Origin: an uncultured Treponema sp. | GTDB lineage: Bacteria > Spirochaetota > Spirochaetia > Treponematales > Treponemataceae | NCBI GenBank assembly: GCA_946615905.1 | Contig: CAMOIE010000008.1 | Location: forward strand, 50,126 to 114,125 | Length of the DNA: 64,000 bases | Reading direction: 5' to 3' | Shown: in pieces, positions 1-9,121 of the stretch | Position numbering within the stretch: position 1 is the first letter of the stretch | Layout: every line of letters begins with the position of its first letter | The notes under the pieces: generated by a model | Databases searched by the model: none | Told to the model about the DNA's origin: nothing | Seen by the model: only the letters and a program-made list of their open reading frames with translations | Translations under genes and position numbers: made by a program

Positions 1-1
1 C

Positions 2-376
2 CGCCTTGAAGACAAAGGCCTGAAACTCGTTGGCCTTAAATTAATGCAGATTTCACCGGAACTTGCCGCGAAGCACTACGCTGAGCATGAGAGCAAGTCC
101 TTCTATAATGATTTAATTTCTTATATAACAAGCGGCCCCGTTGTCGCCATGGTCTGGCAGGGGGATGACTGCGTGAATCTTGTCCGCAAAGTCGTCGGCT
201 CCACAAAGGCCTCTGACGCTCAGCCCGGAACAATTCGCGGAGACTTCTGCTCCCACACAAATCATAATATCATTCATGCGTCGGATTCAGATGAAAGCGC
301 CGAACGCGAGATAAATCTTTTCTTCAAAAATGAAGAATTAATTGACTGGCAGGACGAAAGCTCCCGCTGGTTTTAA
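2..376 (+). CDS. ndk: Nucleoside diphosphate kinase, 5' end outside window
   Basis: This is the C-terminal part of a nucleoside diphosphate kinase, which moves the terminal phosphate from ATP to other (d)NDPs. The frame is already open at the first base, so the gene begins upstream of the window. The ATG at 44 is an internal Met, not the start. The active-site block NIIHASDS, with the phosphate-accepting His, lies at about 274-297. The order GDFC, then NIIHASDS, then the EREINLFF helix matches the family. It ends 15 bases before gpsA and is probably co-transcribed with it. Identification is firm. Confidence 0.93.
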   Translation, partial: RLEDKGLKLVGLKLMQISPELAAKHYAEHESKSFYNDLISYITSGPVVAMVWQGDDCVNLVRKVVGSTKASDAQPGTIRGDFCSHTNHNIIHASDSDESAEREINLFFKNEELIDWQDESSRWF

Positions 377-391
377 TCGAGGTTGACTACT

Positions 392-1450
392 ATGGAATCT
401 AAGAATGTTGGTGTTATCGGAGCTGGTGCCTGGGGTTCTGGTTTGGCTCAGGCTATTGCCCGGGGCGGTCATCATGTGCAGATTTGGGCACGTGAGCAGG
501 ATGTCGTTGATGACATCAATAAAGTCCACGAGAACAAGCGTTATCTTCCCGGATACCCGCTTTCAGAAAATCTTACCGCCTCAACAGACATCGAGGAAGT
601 CGCGGCGAACAAGGAATTCTTGATTCTCGCATCCCCGTCACTCTACCTTGCCCCGACTGCAAAGCAGATTGCGAATGTTCCCACTATTCAGGACGGTTCC
701 ACTGTAATCGGCGCGCTGACAAAGGGCTTTATCACATCAAAAGACGGTCCGAAACTCGTCCTTGAGACTTTGGAAAGCGTTCTTCCTGAATGCTACAAAA
801 ATTCTCTCGTCTATATCGCAGGTCCTTCCCACGCTGAGGAAGTTGCCATGGGAAAACTGACAGGATTGATCGCCGCCTCCGAAAGCGGAAAAAATTCAAT
901 CAAAATGCGCGAGCTTTTGCGCGTTCCCGGCCTCATGTGCTACTCTTCGCTGGACGTAATCGGCGTTCAGATTTGCGCTGCCGCCAAGAATGTAATCGCC
1001 GTAGTCTACGGTGCCCTCGATGCCGTCGCCGAGAACTCCGAGATTTTCGGTGACAACACAGAGTCACTTTTGCTTGCCGCCGGTCTCAACGAAATCCAGC
1101 AGCTTGGTCTGGCGATGGGAGCCACACATCCTGAGACCTTCACGTCAATCGCCGGTGTCGGTGACTTGGACGTAACCTGTAAGTCAAAGTACGGCCGCAA
1201 CCGCCGCTTCGGTCAGGACATCATTAAGACTGACATCCTCGACCGCTTCAAGAACCTCGACGACCTGATTGCCCGCATCGGTGAAATCGGGTATTTGTCA
1301 GAAGGCGCGGTCGCATGTAAGTATGTTCACGAGATTTCCCAGAAATACAACCTTCACTTGATTATCTGTGACGGACTTTACAGAATCCTGAACAAGGAAA
1401 TCAAACCGATGGACTTCCTTCATGAGCTTCTCACTCCCGTTCAGAACTAA
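392..1450 (+). CDS. gpsA: Glycerol-3-phosphate dehydrogenase [NAD(P)+]
   Basis: GpsA reduces dihydroxyacetone phosphate to sn-glycerol 3-phosphate, the backbone for phospholipids, in the cytosol. The 352-residue protein starts with a Rossmann nucleotide-binding motif (GVIGAGAWGSGLA) and has the C-terminal catalytic signature around AAAKNVIAVVYG, whose Lys is the catalytic residue in the family, followed by GVGDLDVTC and GRNRRFG. I chose ATG 392 because GAGG at 379-382 lies nine bases ahead of it. The in-frame TTG at 383 directly abuts that site and is unlikely to be the start. It sits between ndk and ffh on the same strand with gaps of about 15 bases. Confidence 0.94.
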   Translation: MESKNVGVIGAGAWGSGLAQAIARGGHHVQIWAREQDVVDDINKVHENKRYLPGYPLSENLTASTDIEEVAANKEFLILASPSLYLAPTAKQIANVPTIQDGSTVIGALTKGFITSKDGPKLVLETLESVLPECYKNSLVYIAGPSHAEEVAMGKLTGLIAASESGKNSIKMRELLRVPGLMCYSSLDVIGVQICAAAKNVIAVVYGALDAVAENSEIFGDNTESLLLAAGLNEIQQLGLAMGATHPETFTSIAGVGDLDVTCKSKYGRNRRFGQDIIKTDILDRFKNLDDLIARIGEIGYLSEGAVACKYVHEISQKYNLHLIICDGLYRILNKEIKPMDFLHELLTPVQN

Positions 1451-1465
1451 AAAAAGGACTTGTAA

Positions 1466-2800
1466 ATGCTTGAAAAACTGACTAACACATTTTCCGGAAT
1501 CGTAAAAACTGTAGCCGGAAAATCGACGATTACAGAAAAGAACATCGAGGAGACCGTCGAGCAGATTAAGATGGCTCTTCTTGAGGCTGACGTAAACCTC
1601 CGTGTAGTCCGCCGCTTTGTGAACGCCACTGTCGAGGAAGCCAAGGGAGAAAAAGTTCTCCGCGCGGTTGACCCCGGCCAGCAGTTCGTAAAAATCATCT
1701 ATGACAGAATCGTAAAGCTCCTCGGTGATCAGAAAACCGACCTCCAGCTCAAAGGCCCGGATACCCAGTCCGTAATCCTTCTCTTGGGTTTGCAGGGTGC
1801 CGGTAAAACTACTGCCGCCCACAAACTTGCCGCCCGTCTTGTAAAAGAGGGGAGAAAGCCCCTTCTTGCCGCATGTGACTTGGCCCGCCCCGCCGCAATC
1901 GAGCAGTTGCAGGCTTTAGGCGAAAAAATCGGTGTTGAGGTCTATGCTGAAAAAGGCGAGAAGTCAGCCGTGAAGGTCGCAAAAAACGCAATCAGCCATG
2001 CTAAAAAAGGCGGATTCGACACAATCATCCTTGATACTGCCGGCCGCTTGCAGGTTGACGAAGAGCTGATGAAAGAGCTTTCCGATGTCAAAAAAGCCGC
2101 TGACCCGGTTGAGACAATCCTCGTCGCCGATGCGATGACCGGTCAGAACGCCGTTGACATCGCCAAGACTTTTGACGAGCAGTTGGGCCTTACAGGTGTA
2201 ATCCTCACAAAGTTTGACTCTGATGCCCGTGGCGGTGCCGCCCTTTCATTGAAGACAATTACAGGAAAGCCGATTCTCTTTATCGGTACAGGTGAAAAGA
2301 CCGAGGATTTTGAGCCTTTCCACCCTGACAGAATCGCTTCCCGCATTTTGGGCATGGGCGATGTCGTCTCTCTAGTGGAAAAAGCCCAGGAAGTCGTTGA
2401 CCAGGAAGAGGCCGAAAAGCTACAGAAAAAAATGGCCCGCAACGACTTCACCCTCGACGATATGCTTGACCAGTTCGACAAAGTGAACAAAATGGGTTCA
2501 ATTTCTTCTATTATGGACATGATTCCAGGTCTTGCCGGTCAGATTGACGAGAGCAAAATCAATCTCGACGGAATGAAAAGGCAGAAGGCAATCATCCAGT
2601 CGATGACGAAGAAAGAGCGGGCAAACCATCTGATTATCGGTCCTTCCCGCCGCAAGAGAATCGCAAAAGGTTCAGGAACTTCCGTTCAGGAAGTCAACAA
2701 ATTGCTCAAGCAGTTTGAGAAGACCAAGCTGACTATGAAAAAACTCACCCGAAACAAGGGAATGCAGGCCAAGCTCATGCAGCAGTTTGCAGGCCGCTAG
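1466..2800 (+). CDS. ffh: Signal recognition particle GTPase Ffh
   Basis: Ffh binds the 4.5S RNA and hydrophobic signal sequences of nascent chains and delivers them to FtsY at the membrane. The 444-residue protein has the usual order: an N-terminal four-helix bundle, the G domain with P-loop GLQGAGKTT (about residues 107-115), DTAGR and TKFD motifs, and a C-terminal Met-rich M domain (many MxxM pairs from about residue 320, ending KGMQAKLMQQFAGR). AAGGA precedes the ATG by about seven bases. Length and motifs are ordinary. It follows gpsA by 15 bases. Many secreted proteins are encoded in this window. Confidence 0.96.
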   Translation: MLEKLTNTFSGIVKTVAGKSTITEKNIEETVEQIKMALLEADVNLRVVRRFVNATVEEAKGEKVLRAVDPGQQFVKIIYDRIVKLLGDQKTDLQLKGPDTQSVILLLGLQGAGKTTAAHKLAARLVKEGRKPLLAACDLARPAAIEQLQALGEKIGVEVYAEKGEKSAVKVAKNAISHAKKGGFDTIILDTAGRLQVDEELMKELSDVKKAADPVETILVADAMTGQNAVDIAKTFDEQLGLTGVILTKFDSDARGGAALSLKTITGKPILFIGTGEKTEDFEPFHPDRIASRILGMGDVVSLVEKAQEVVDQEEAEKLQKKMARNDFTLDDMLDQFDKVNKMGSISSIMDMIPGLAGQIDESKINLDGMKRQKAIIQSMTKKERANHLIIGPSRRKRIAKGSGTSVQEVNKLLKQFEKTKLTMKKLTRNKGMQAKLMQQFAGR

Positions 2801-2840
2801 AAAAATCGGATTGGATTCATTTTAAAAAAAGAGGACGAAG

Positions 2841-4133
2841 ATGAAGTTGTATTCAAAGGCTCAGTTGGTGAAAGGTGTCGCATTCGGAATTCTTGCCGGA
2901 GTTTTGGTGACTCTGATTGCCATGCGTCCTCATAAGGATGACTCTTCGTCCAAAGATGACGCTGTTGCGGAGACTGTCTCCGAGTTTGACGGTCAAATTT
3001 CCACCGTTGAAAAATCTGACGGACATCAGACTGCCGCCGAGTCCATTGAAAAGAAGGCGATTTTGACTTCTGCTTCTTCTGGTGTAGCATACACCCAGGA
3101 CGAAGCTCAGAATATCTCGGTCTACGAAAAATGCAACGAGGCGGTCGTAAACATCACGACCCAGGTGATGGGGGTCAACTGGTTTTTGGAGCCGATTGTC
3201 CAGGACGGCGGCTCCGGTTCCGGCTCCATCATCGACAAGCGGGGCTACGTCGTCACGAACGTCCACGTGATTTCAAACGCGTCAAAAATCACTATTTCAC
3301 TTTCCGATGGCTCTTCTTATGAGGGGGTAGTCGTTGGACAGGACACCGAATCTGACATTGCGGTGTTGAAATTCAGCCCTGAAAAAAACGTCAACTTGAA
3401 GACAATTGACTTCGGCAACTCTGACAGCCTCAAAGTCGGACAGAAGGTGATTGCGATTGGGAATCCCTTTGCCCTTGAGCGAACTATGACTACGGGAATC
3501 ATCTCAGGCTTAGGCCGCCCGATTCAGGAGTCAAAGAACGTAATCATCCGCAACATGATTCAGACTGACGCTGCGATTAATCCTGGAAACTCAGGCGGCC
3601 CCCTTTTGGACACCCAGGGCCGCATGGTCGGAATCAACACGATGATTATGTCATCTTCCGGCTCTTCCGCTGGGGTCGGCTTTGCGGTCCCAGTATCAAC
3701 TGCCCGCCGTGTCGTGAACGATTTGCTCCAGTACGGAAAGGTCAACCGTGGAATCATAAAAATCGCTCCTGTCCAGATGACTTCCTCAATCGCCCGCTAT
3801 GCAGGCTTGAAAATCTCAAGCGGTATTCTGATTTCTTCTGTTGCCAAAGGCTCCGGTGCTGAGAGGGCAGGGCTTAAAGGCGGGACGAAATCCGTCCAGT
3901 ACGGTAGCCGCTTCAATTCGACGACAATCAACCTAGGCGGCGACATCATCACGGCGATCGACTCGATTTCTGTCCGCACTTATGCTGACTATACTTCCGC
4001 CTTGGAGGCTAAGCGTCCGGGCGACACAGTTACCGTCACAGTCTACCGCGACGGCGACTACAAAAAAATCAAGGTCTCGCTTGATTCCGCTGACTCTTCC
4101 ACTTCTTCTGATTCATATCGGACAAATTTGTAG
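2841..4133 (+). CDS. HtrA/DegP-like periplasmic serine protease with PDZ domain
   Basis: A trypsin-fold envelope quality-control protease. An N-terminal hydrophobic stretch (residues about 10-27) should act as a membrane anchor or signal peptide. It is followed by an acidic, low-complexity linker. The catalytic triad is visible: His142 (TNVHVI), Asp172 (ESDIAVLK) and Ser251 (GNSGGPL). A single PDZ-like region follows from about residue 310. At 430 residues it is the one-PDZ, DegS/HtrA-like size rather than the two-PDZ DegP size. GAGGA lies just before ATG 2841. It ends four bases before the lipase gene, so the two are almost certainly one transcript. Confidence 0.92.
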   Translation: MKLYSKAQLVKGVAFGILAGVLVTLIAMRPHKDDSSSKDDAVAETVSEFDGQISTVEKSDGHQTAAESIEKKAILTSASSGVAYTQDEAQNISVYEKCNEAVVNITTQVMGVNWFLEPIVQDGGSGSGSIIDKRGYVVTNVHVISNASKITISLSDGSSYEGVVVGQDTESDIAVLKFSPEKNVNLKTIDFGNSDSLKVGQKVIAIGNPFALERTMTTGIISGLGRPIQESKNVIIRNMIQTDAAINPGNSGGPLLDTQGRMVGINTMIMSSSGSSAGVGFAVPVSTARRVVNDLLQYGKVNRGIIKIAPVQMTSSIARYAGLKISSGILISSVAKGSGAERAGLKGGTKSVQYGSRFNSTTINLGGDIITAIDSISVRTYADYTSALEAKRPGDTVTVTVYRDGDYKKIKVSLDSADSSTSSDSYRTNL

Positions 4134-4136
4134 ACG

Positions 4137-6287
4137 ATGAAGAAATTCCTTTTCATCGTCTTCCTTTTCTCACTTCACTCGATTTTTGCCTTTGCGGAAA
4201 AAAAATCATTTTGGCTTTCAGGGCTTTTGACTTCGCCTGACCATGAGATTACAGCGGAGGTAGACTGGGATGAGAATAATTTTACCGGTTCTGCATACAC
4301 CTACAATCATGCGATTTCAAGAATTGCGGCGATTATGTCGGCCTGCTCATATTCACATACCGAGTGGCCTGTTGAAAAATCAGCCTTTTTGAAAAACCTC
4401 GATATTTTGGGCTTCCCGGAGGCAGGGCGTTTTTTTCATTTTCAGCCCGACTATTCTGACGAGAGGTGGGGGTATGACCAGTGCGGCTATATGATTGCCA
4501 AAAAAGAAATGTCCGATGGTGAGAATCTAGTCTTTGTAATCGTCCGGGGAACCCCTTTCAGCTTTCCTGAGTGGATTTCCAATTTCAACGTCGCAAATTC
4601 GACAAAAAGTGTAGAGCCGATTCATGAAGGTTTTGCAAAATCCGCAAGGGCGATTCTTGAGGGAATAGATGAATACTTGTCCAAAAATAATCTCGACCCA
4701 AAAAAGGCAAAAATTCTTGTGACTGGGCATAGCCGGGGGGCGTCTGTGGCGAATGTTCTTGCTGCCCTGATGTGCGATTCTGGAAAATTCGAGAGGCAGA
4801 ATCTTTTTGCATATACTTTTGCCAGTCAGAACGTCACAAGGCAAAAAGATGCTCATGAAGAGAAATACTTTTGTATTTGGAACGTCCAGAACGGTGAGGA
4901 TATTTCTACCAACATGCCTATGGACGGGGGAAAGTGGGGCTTTACAAAATTCGGAAGGGAAAAGACTATAATCAGTGCCTGGAATTCAAATCACGCCTTA
5001 TTTTTGAATATCTATTATCCCAATGCGAATTCATATTTTAAGCGGCTGACCGGACGGGATATGGACATTCTGTATTCTGGTTATTTTTATTCGCCACAGG
5101 TAAATGAGTTCGCCCTGCGCTTCAACGAGTCTGTAGATTCATATTATACGGCGATTGATGGGTTTTACCCTGTTGCAGAAAAATTGGCTAAAAAAATCCT
5201 CCCGAAAGACGAGAATCACCAGCCGTATCTGCCTAAATTTTTAAAGGACACAGAGGAGATGACCTCCGGCATCCTCAACAAACTGACCGGTGGAAAATTC
5301 TACCGGGTTATGCATTATTTTTTTGATATGCACTGCCCGGAAGGTTATGAGTCTTGGCTTTTAACCCTTGATGAGGACTGTGCCTTTTCCGAGGACGGCT
5401 GGAGCCAGGTTGTCGTAAAGTCCCGTGCCGACACTTCCGTAGTCACCCTTGATGACGACGGTTTTTACAGGAAAATTGCATCTTCTGAAAACGGAAGAAC
5501 CTTGTGGCCAGTCTTTGAAAATGCCTCTCCGACTTGGCAGAGTAGGATGGGGACTGTCATTTTCGGAATTTCCCAGAGCCGGCAGGTGGACCTTATTTTT
5601 GAGAAAAACAGCATTTTTCCAACAAAGGTTTCTGCCCATATCGAGCGTTACACTGTTGACGGGCATTTGATTTCATCTTCTCCGGAGGTTAAGTTCTATT
5701 TGCGGGGCGGGAAGGCTTTCGTAAATTATGCAGGGAATGACACTTTTTGGGGAGATTCTTTGGACGTTTTGGAGCTTAATGAATATGCTGCTGACGGACT
5801 TTTTGACCGTTACAACTTGCGGCAGGAGCGTGATTTTCACATAGACCCAGAGTATTCGGTCAACTGCCGGGGAATTTCTTCTATAGGCTTGCATCTTGGA
5901 CTTGAGATTTTTTATGCCAGTGTCTTGGCCGACAGCGGCTACTTGAAGTACCATGATTTTGCCTCCTTTTCTGCGGGAATCGGCTCCGGCAGGTATTTGT
6001 TCAGCAACATAATGTTTGACTCTGAGCTTCTTTGCAGGTTTACATGGCTTTGCGATGACAGGTATTCTGACGATTTCGGTATTGTTCCATTTGCCCGTCT
6101 TTCGCTTTCAGTCCGACCGTTCAGACGCCTACGTTTTTTTGTGGCGGGAACTTTTGACCTCAAGATTCCTGATTTCAACGAGTCTGCTTTTGAGGCTTCT
6201 TCCTACCGCCCTGGATTTTGCAGCTGGCCAATTCTTTCCTCTGACTATGAGATTGCCCCGCAGATTCAGCTTGGAGTCCGATTTTAA
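4137..6287 (+). CDS. Secreted class-3 lipase-like protein with barrel-like C-terminus
   Basis: A 716-residue exported protein. Residues 1-20 form a signal peptide ending FAFA. An alpha/beta-hydrolase lipase_3 region spans roughly residues 60-330 and contains the nucleophile elbow GHSRGAS with Ser199. The middle (about 330-580) is not recognised. The last 120-130 residues consist of alternating aromatic/hydrophobic strands and end in Phe (QLGVRF), the usual C-terminal signal of outer-membrane barrels handled by BamA. I infer a lipase or acyl hydrolase anchored in, or passing through, the outer membrane. The substrate cannot be told. It follows the HtrA gene by only three spacer bases. Confidence 0.75.
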   Translation: MKKFLFIVFLFSLHSIFAFAEKKSFWLSGLLTSPDHEITAEVDWDENNFTGSAYTYNHAISRIAAIMSACSYSHTEWPVEKSAFLKNLDILGFPEAGRFFHFQPDYSDERWGYDQCGYMIAKKEMSDGENLVFVIVRGTPFSFPEWISNFNVANSTKSVEPIHEGFAKSARAILEGIDEYLSKNNLDPKKAKILVTGHSRGASVANVLAALMCDSGKFERQNLFAYTFASQNVTRQKDAHEEKYFCIWNVQNGEDISTNMPMDGGKWGFTKFGREKTIISAWNSNHALFLNIYYPNANSYFKRLTGRDMDILYSGYFYSPQVNEFALRFNESVDSYYTAIDGFYPVAEKLAKKILPKDENHQPYLPKFLKDTEEMTSGILNKLTGGKFYRVMHYFFDMHCPEGYESWLLTLDEDCAFSEDGWSQVVVKSRADTSVVTLDDDGFYRKIASSENGRTLWPVFENASPTWQSRMGTVIFGISQSRQVDLIFEKNSIFPTKVSAHIERYTVDGHLISSSPEVKFYLRGGKAFVNYAGNDTFWGDSLDVLELNEYAADGLFDRYNLRQERDFHIDPEYSVNCRGISSIGLHLGLEIFYASVLADSGYLKYHDFASFSAGIGSGRYLFSNIMFDSELLCRFTWLCDDRYSDDFGIVPFARLSLSVRPFRRLRFFVAGTFDLKIPDFNESAFEASSYRPGFCSWPILSSDYEIAPQIQLGVRF

Positions 6288-6369
6288 GCCTCTTTTCCAG
6301 TCTATTGAATACAAAAAGAAAAGTTGATACACTTGTAGAATAAATGCTTATATTTTGAGGTAAGATATT

Positions 6370-6939
6370 ATGTTGATGACAAATGAAATCAGAGTTGGAA
6401 CAGCTTTCATGCACGAGGGCCAGGCGGTTATCGTCCAGAGAATGTTGGGACAGAAATCAGGCCGCGCCGGAATGGTGACAAAACTCCGTGTAAAGAACAT
6501 CGTGACTGGCGGAACAATGGATCTCGGCCTTGACGCAGGCGAAAAATTTGACGAAGTTGATTTGGTTGAAAAAGTCGTGAAACTCTCTTACATCGACGGC
6601 GAGGACTTCCACTTCATGGATCAGGAAACATACGATGACATCACTCTCTCAAAAGAAGACCTCGGTGACAATGCCGGCTATCTTTCTCCCGATGATGACT
6701 ACGAGGTAAACATCACATACTACAATGAAAAACCGGTCGGAATTAAGCTCCCGATTAACGTTACACGCACAATCACATACTGCGAGCCGGGCGTTAAGGG
6801 CGACACTTCTGGAAAATCACTCAAACCCGCCACATTGGACACAGGCGTTGAGGTGAAAGTTCCGCTTTTCTGCAACACAGATGACCGCATCGTAATCGAC
6901 ACACGCGACGGCTCCTTCGTAGAGCGCGCAAAGGACTAA
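6370..6939 (+). CDS. efp: Translation elongation factor P, Arg-type
   Basis: EF-P relieves ribosome stalling at polyproline stretches. The 189-residue length and the three beta-barrel domains (KOW-like, then two OB-like) fit. The tip loop that normally carries the modified Lys34 (KPGKG in E. coli) reads QKSGRAG here, so the residue at the modification site is Arg, as in Pseudomonas EF-P, which is rhamnosylated by EarP. GAGG at 6357-6360 sits nine bases before ATG 6370, so this start is preferred over ATG 6376. It is followed by a strong terminator, so it closes the left-hand gene block. Identification is certain; the modification is inferred. Confidence 0.95.
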   Translation: MLMTNEIRVGTAFMHEGQAVIVQRMLGQKSGRAGMVTKLRVKNIVTGGTMDLGLDAGEKFDEVDLVEKVVKLSYIDGEDFHFMDQETYDDITLSKEDLGDNAGYLSPDDDYEVNITYYNEKPVGIKLPINVTRTITYCEPGVKGDTSGKSLKPATLDTGVEVKVPLFCNTDDRIVIDTRDGSFVERAKD

Positions 6940-6966
6940 TTGACTAATTTGGATTATTAGGCTTGA

Positions 6967-6998
6967 AGGCTGCCCGGTTTGGGGCGGCCTTTTTTTTT
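6967..6998 (+). terminator. Rho-independent terminator after efp
   Basis: A nine-pair stem (AGGCTGCCC at 6967-6975 with GGGCGGCCT at 6982-6990, one G.U pair), a six-base loop and a run of nine T. It lies 28 bases behind the efp stop and separates efp from the secretion operon. Confidence 0.92.
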
Positions 6999-7111
6999 GG
7001 CCAAATCTTTTTTTTGCTTATAACAAAAAATTCAAAAAATTCTTAAAAAAAATTCGGCCGATTTTTTCCTGTTTGTAAAAACCAAAACATATATATAAGT
7101 GTGAGGTTTTT
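6999..7111 (+). promoter_or_regulatory. AT-rich leader of the secretion operon with central dyad
   Basis: The 110 bases between the efp terminator and gspD are very AT-rich with A and T tracts. At 7047-7067 a dyad is centred on TCGGCCGA with A-tract and T-tract arms; this could be an operator. A weak promoter could be TTGTAA (7073-7078) with TATAAG (7094-7099), spacing only 15. GAGG (7103-7106) lies before ATG 7112. The promoter assignment is tentative. Confidence 0.4.
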
Positions 7112-9121
7112 ATGAGAAAAATGTTTGTGCTTTGCCTGACCCTTGCTTTACTTGCGGGGAATTTGTGGGGCGAGGCTTTCAATTTCGTTCAGTCCGACAT
7201 CGGCGACATTTTGTATGCCGTCTCGCTCTTTAAGGGCTTTCCCGTCTCTGCTGACGACACGGTTTCCGGCAGGGCTGACTTTCGCTCGGCCGGGGAAGAT
7301 TTCGAGTCGAATTTCACTTCATTTTTGGAGAAAAACCGCCTCTGTCTTTTAAAGTCTGGGAGCGGCTGGCTTGTGAGCAAAATCAAAGTGACTGGGGAAA
7401 AATCCGGGGGGCTTTTTTCTGTCGATGCCTACGACCTGCCTCCCGCCAGAATCATCGAGGAAATCGGGATAAAGTCCGGGGTCTGCATAACCTACCAGAA
7501 TCTTCCGGCAAATCCCCTTTCATTTCACTCAGGCTCCGCCTCTGTAAAAATCCTCGCAGACCGCCTTGCCTCCCTTTGTCCAGGTCTTGAAGTGAGCGAA
7601 AATCCTGACGGGAGTCTGCTTGTCGCCAGGGCAAAAAATTCCGCCCCGCTTGAAAAAGAGCCTGTCGGCCGGGCGGAATTCATCTCTGACTCGGACGGAA
7701 GGTGGATTTGCGATGTGCAAAACGCCCCCCTTTCCTATGCCGCAGAATCACTCTGCCTGAAAGCGTCAAAAGAATGGTGTCTGGCTCCCGGTGCTGACGG
7801 AAAGATTGCCCGCGCCCATTTTACCGCTGATTCCTTTGATGATGCTTTGAAAGTCCTCTGCCTTCAGGGCGGATGCGAAATGCTAAAATCAGACGGCAAA
7901 TATTTTATTCTTCTGTCAAAAAACGCCAAGGAAAAATTAGGCCGGACTGGTAAATTTTGGGCTTCCTACAAGGTGAAATACTCTGTGCCTGAGGAACTTT
8001 GCCAAGCCGCCTTAAAACGCTTTCCCCATGTGGAATGTCAGGCCTGCAAGGATTCAATTCTTTTTTGCCTCTCCGATGAGGAGAAAAATGACTATATGAA
8101 TTTTCTGTCGGCCGCTGACCTGCCTTCAAAAGTCTTTTCCGTGGGCTTGCAGTATATCCGCTCAAAGGAATTCTTTGACAATCTGCCGCCCTTTGTCAAA
8201 AAAGAAAGTGTGAAAATGTCAGGCCGAGACGACTCATTTTATTTTGTGGGGTCGGACGAGGCATACAAAAAACTCCTTGCCGATTTACCCTCAATCGACA
8301 AGCCTAAAAGTCAGGTCCGCTACGATGTGCTGATTATCCAGTACCAGAATTCGCGTGCCTCTGAGTGGACTCCCTCAATCGGGGTCAAGAGGCTTTCCCT
8401 CGGTGACATGACCAGTGCTGCCTTTCAGCTTGGCAGTGTGCTTGACTTCAATTTGGATGTGGTGAGCGCGTTCGGCTTGAAATTTGCGGCCTCATTGCAG
8501 GCTGCGATTAAGGAGAGCAAGGCCAGAGTTTTTGCGGACACGACTTTGAACGGGGTTTCTGGCAGCCAGATTACATTCCAAAACACGAACACATACCGCT
8601 ACCGGGACAACAACCTTGACCCTGACACAGGAAAGCCTGTCTATTCTGGAATCACCAAGGAGATAGTCTCTGGCTTGAAGCTGGATGTCACAGGAATCGC
8701 CTCTGGTGACGGAATGATTACGAGCAAAATTACAGCCTCGGTCTCTCGGCAGGGAACTGATGTCTCTGCGACTACCGGAAACCCGCCGCCATCAAGTGAA
8801 AAAGTCGTTTCTACCGAAGTCCGGGCGAAATCCGGGGAGCCTGTCGTTTTGACCGGTCTGATTCAGGAGGAGGAAAGCGAGTCTTCCAGCGGGGTGCCCT
8901 TGCTTTCGAAAATCCCGATTTTGAGCCGCCTTTTTAAGTCCTCGGAAAAATCTGCGGACAGGACGGAGCTTGTGATTTATCTGGTTCCTTCTTTTGACTC
9001 CGGGGACTCTGGAAAAAATGAAAAAGAAATTTCTCCTTCGCATGAGGAAATTGAGAGGCTTGAAAAAGAGAAAATGCGGTCTTTGTACGAGGAATTCGTT
9101 TTAAAAGGGGGCATGGCATGA
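7112..9121 (+). CDS. gspD: Type II secretion-like secretin (GspD family)
   Basis: The outer-membrane channel of a type II secretion-like machine. The 669-residue precursor has a signal peptide (residues 1-20, cut near NLWG/EAFN), an N-terminal STN/N0-like region, a middle periplasmic part with weak N-domain character, and a C-terminal secretin domain (about residues 400-630) with the signature VPLLSKIPILSRLFKSS and the strand ELVIYLVPSF. It ends in a charged coiled tail. It is the first gene of a run in which each gene overlaps the next; its stop overlaps the gspE start by four bases (ATGA). The periplasmic part is divergent, so close family members (type IV pilus PilQ, competence) cannot be excluded, but the neighbours favour GspD. 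Confidence 0.86.
   Translation: MRKMFVLCLTLALLAGNLWGEAFNFVQSDIGDILYAVSLFKGFPVSADDTVSGRADFRSAGEDFESNFTSFLEKNRLCLLKSGSGWLVSKIKVTGEKSGGLFSVDAYDLPPARIIEEIGIKSGVCITYQNLPANPLSFHSGSASVKILADRLASLCPGLEVSENPDGSLLVARAKNSAPLEKEPVGRAEFISDSDGRWICDVQNAPLSYAAESLCLKASKEWCLAPGADGKIARAHFTADSFDDALKVLCLQGGCEMLKSDGKYFILLSKNAKEKLGRTGKFWASYKVKYSVPEELCQAALKRFPHVECQACKDSILFCLSDEEKNDYMNFLSAADLPSKVFSVGLQYIRSKEFFDNLPPFVKKESVKMSGRDDSFYFVGSDEAYKKLLADLPSIDKPKSQVRYDVLIIQYQNSRASEWTPSIGVKRLSLGDMTSAAFQLGSVLDFNLDVVSAFGLKFAASLQAAIKESKARVFADTTLNGVSGSQITFQNTNTYRYRDNNLDPDTGKPVYSGITKEIVSGLKLDVTGIASGDGMITSKITASVSRQGTDVSATTGNPPPSSEKVVSTEVRAKSGEPVVLTGLIQEEESESSSGVPLLSKIPILSRLFKSSEKSADRTELVIYLVPSFDSGDSGKNEKEISPSHEEIERLEKEKMRSLYEEFVLKGGMA

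Noticed and set aside
7047..7067. A second terminator before gspD
   Set aside because: The dyad is short with an internal mismatch, has A and T tracts on both sides and lies just ahead of the gspD start; an operator fits better.
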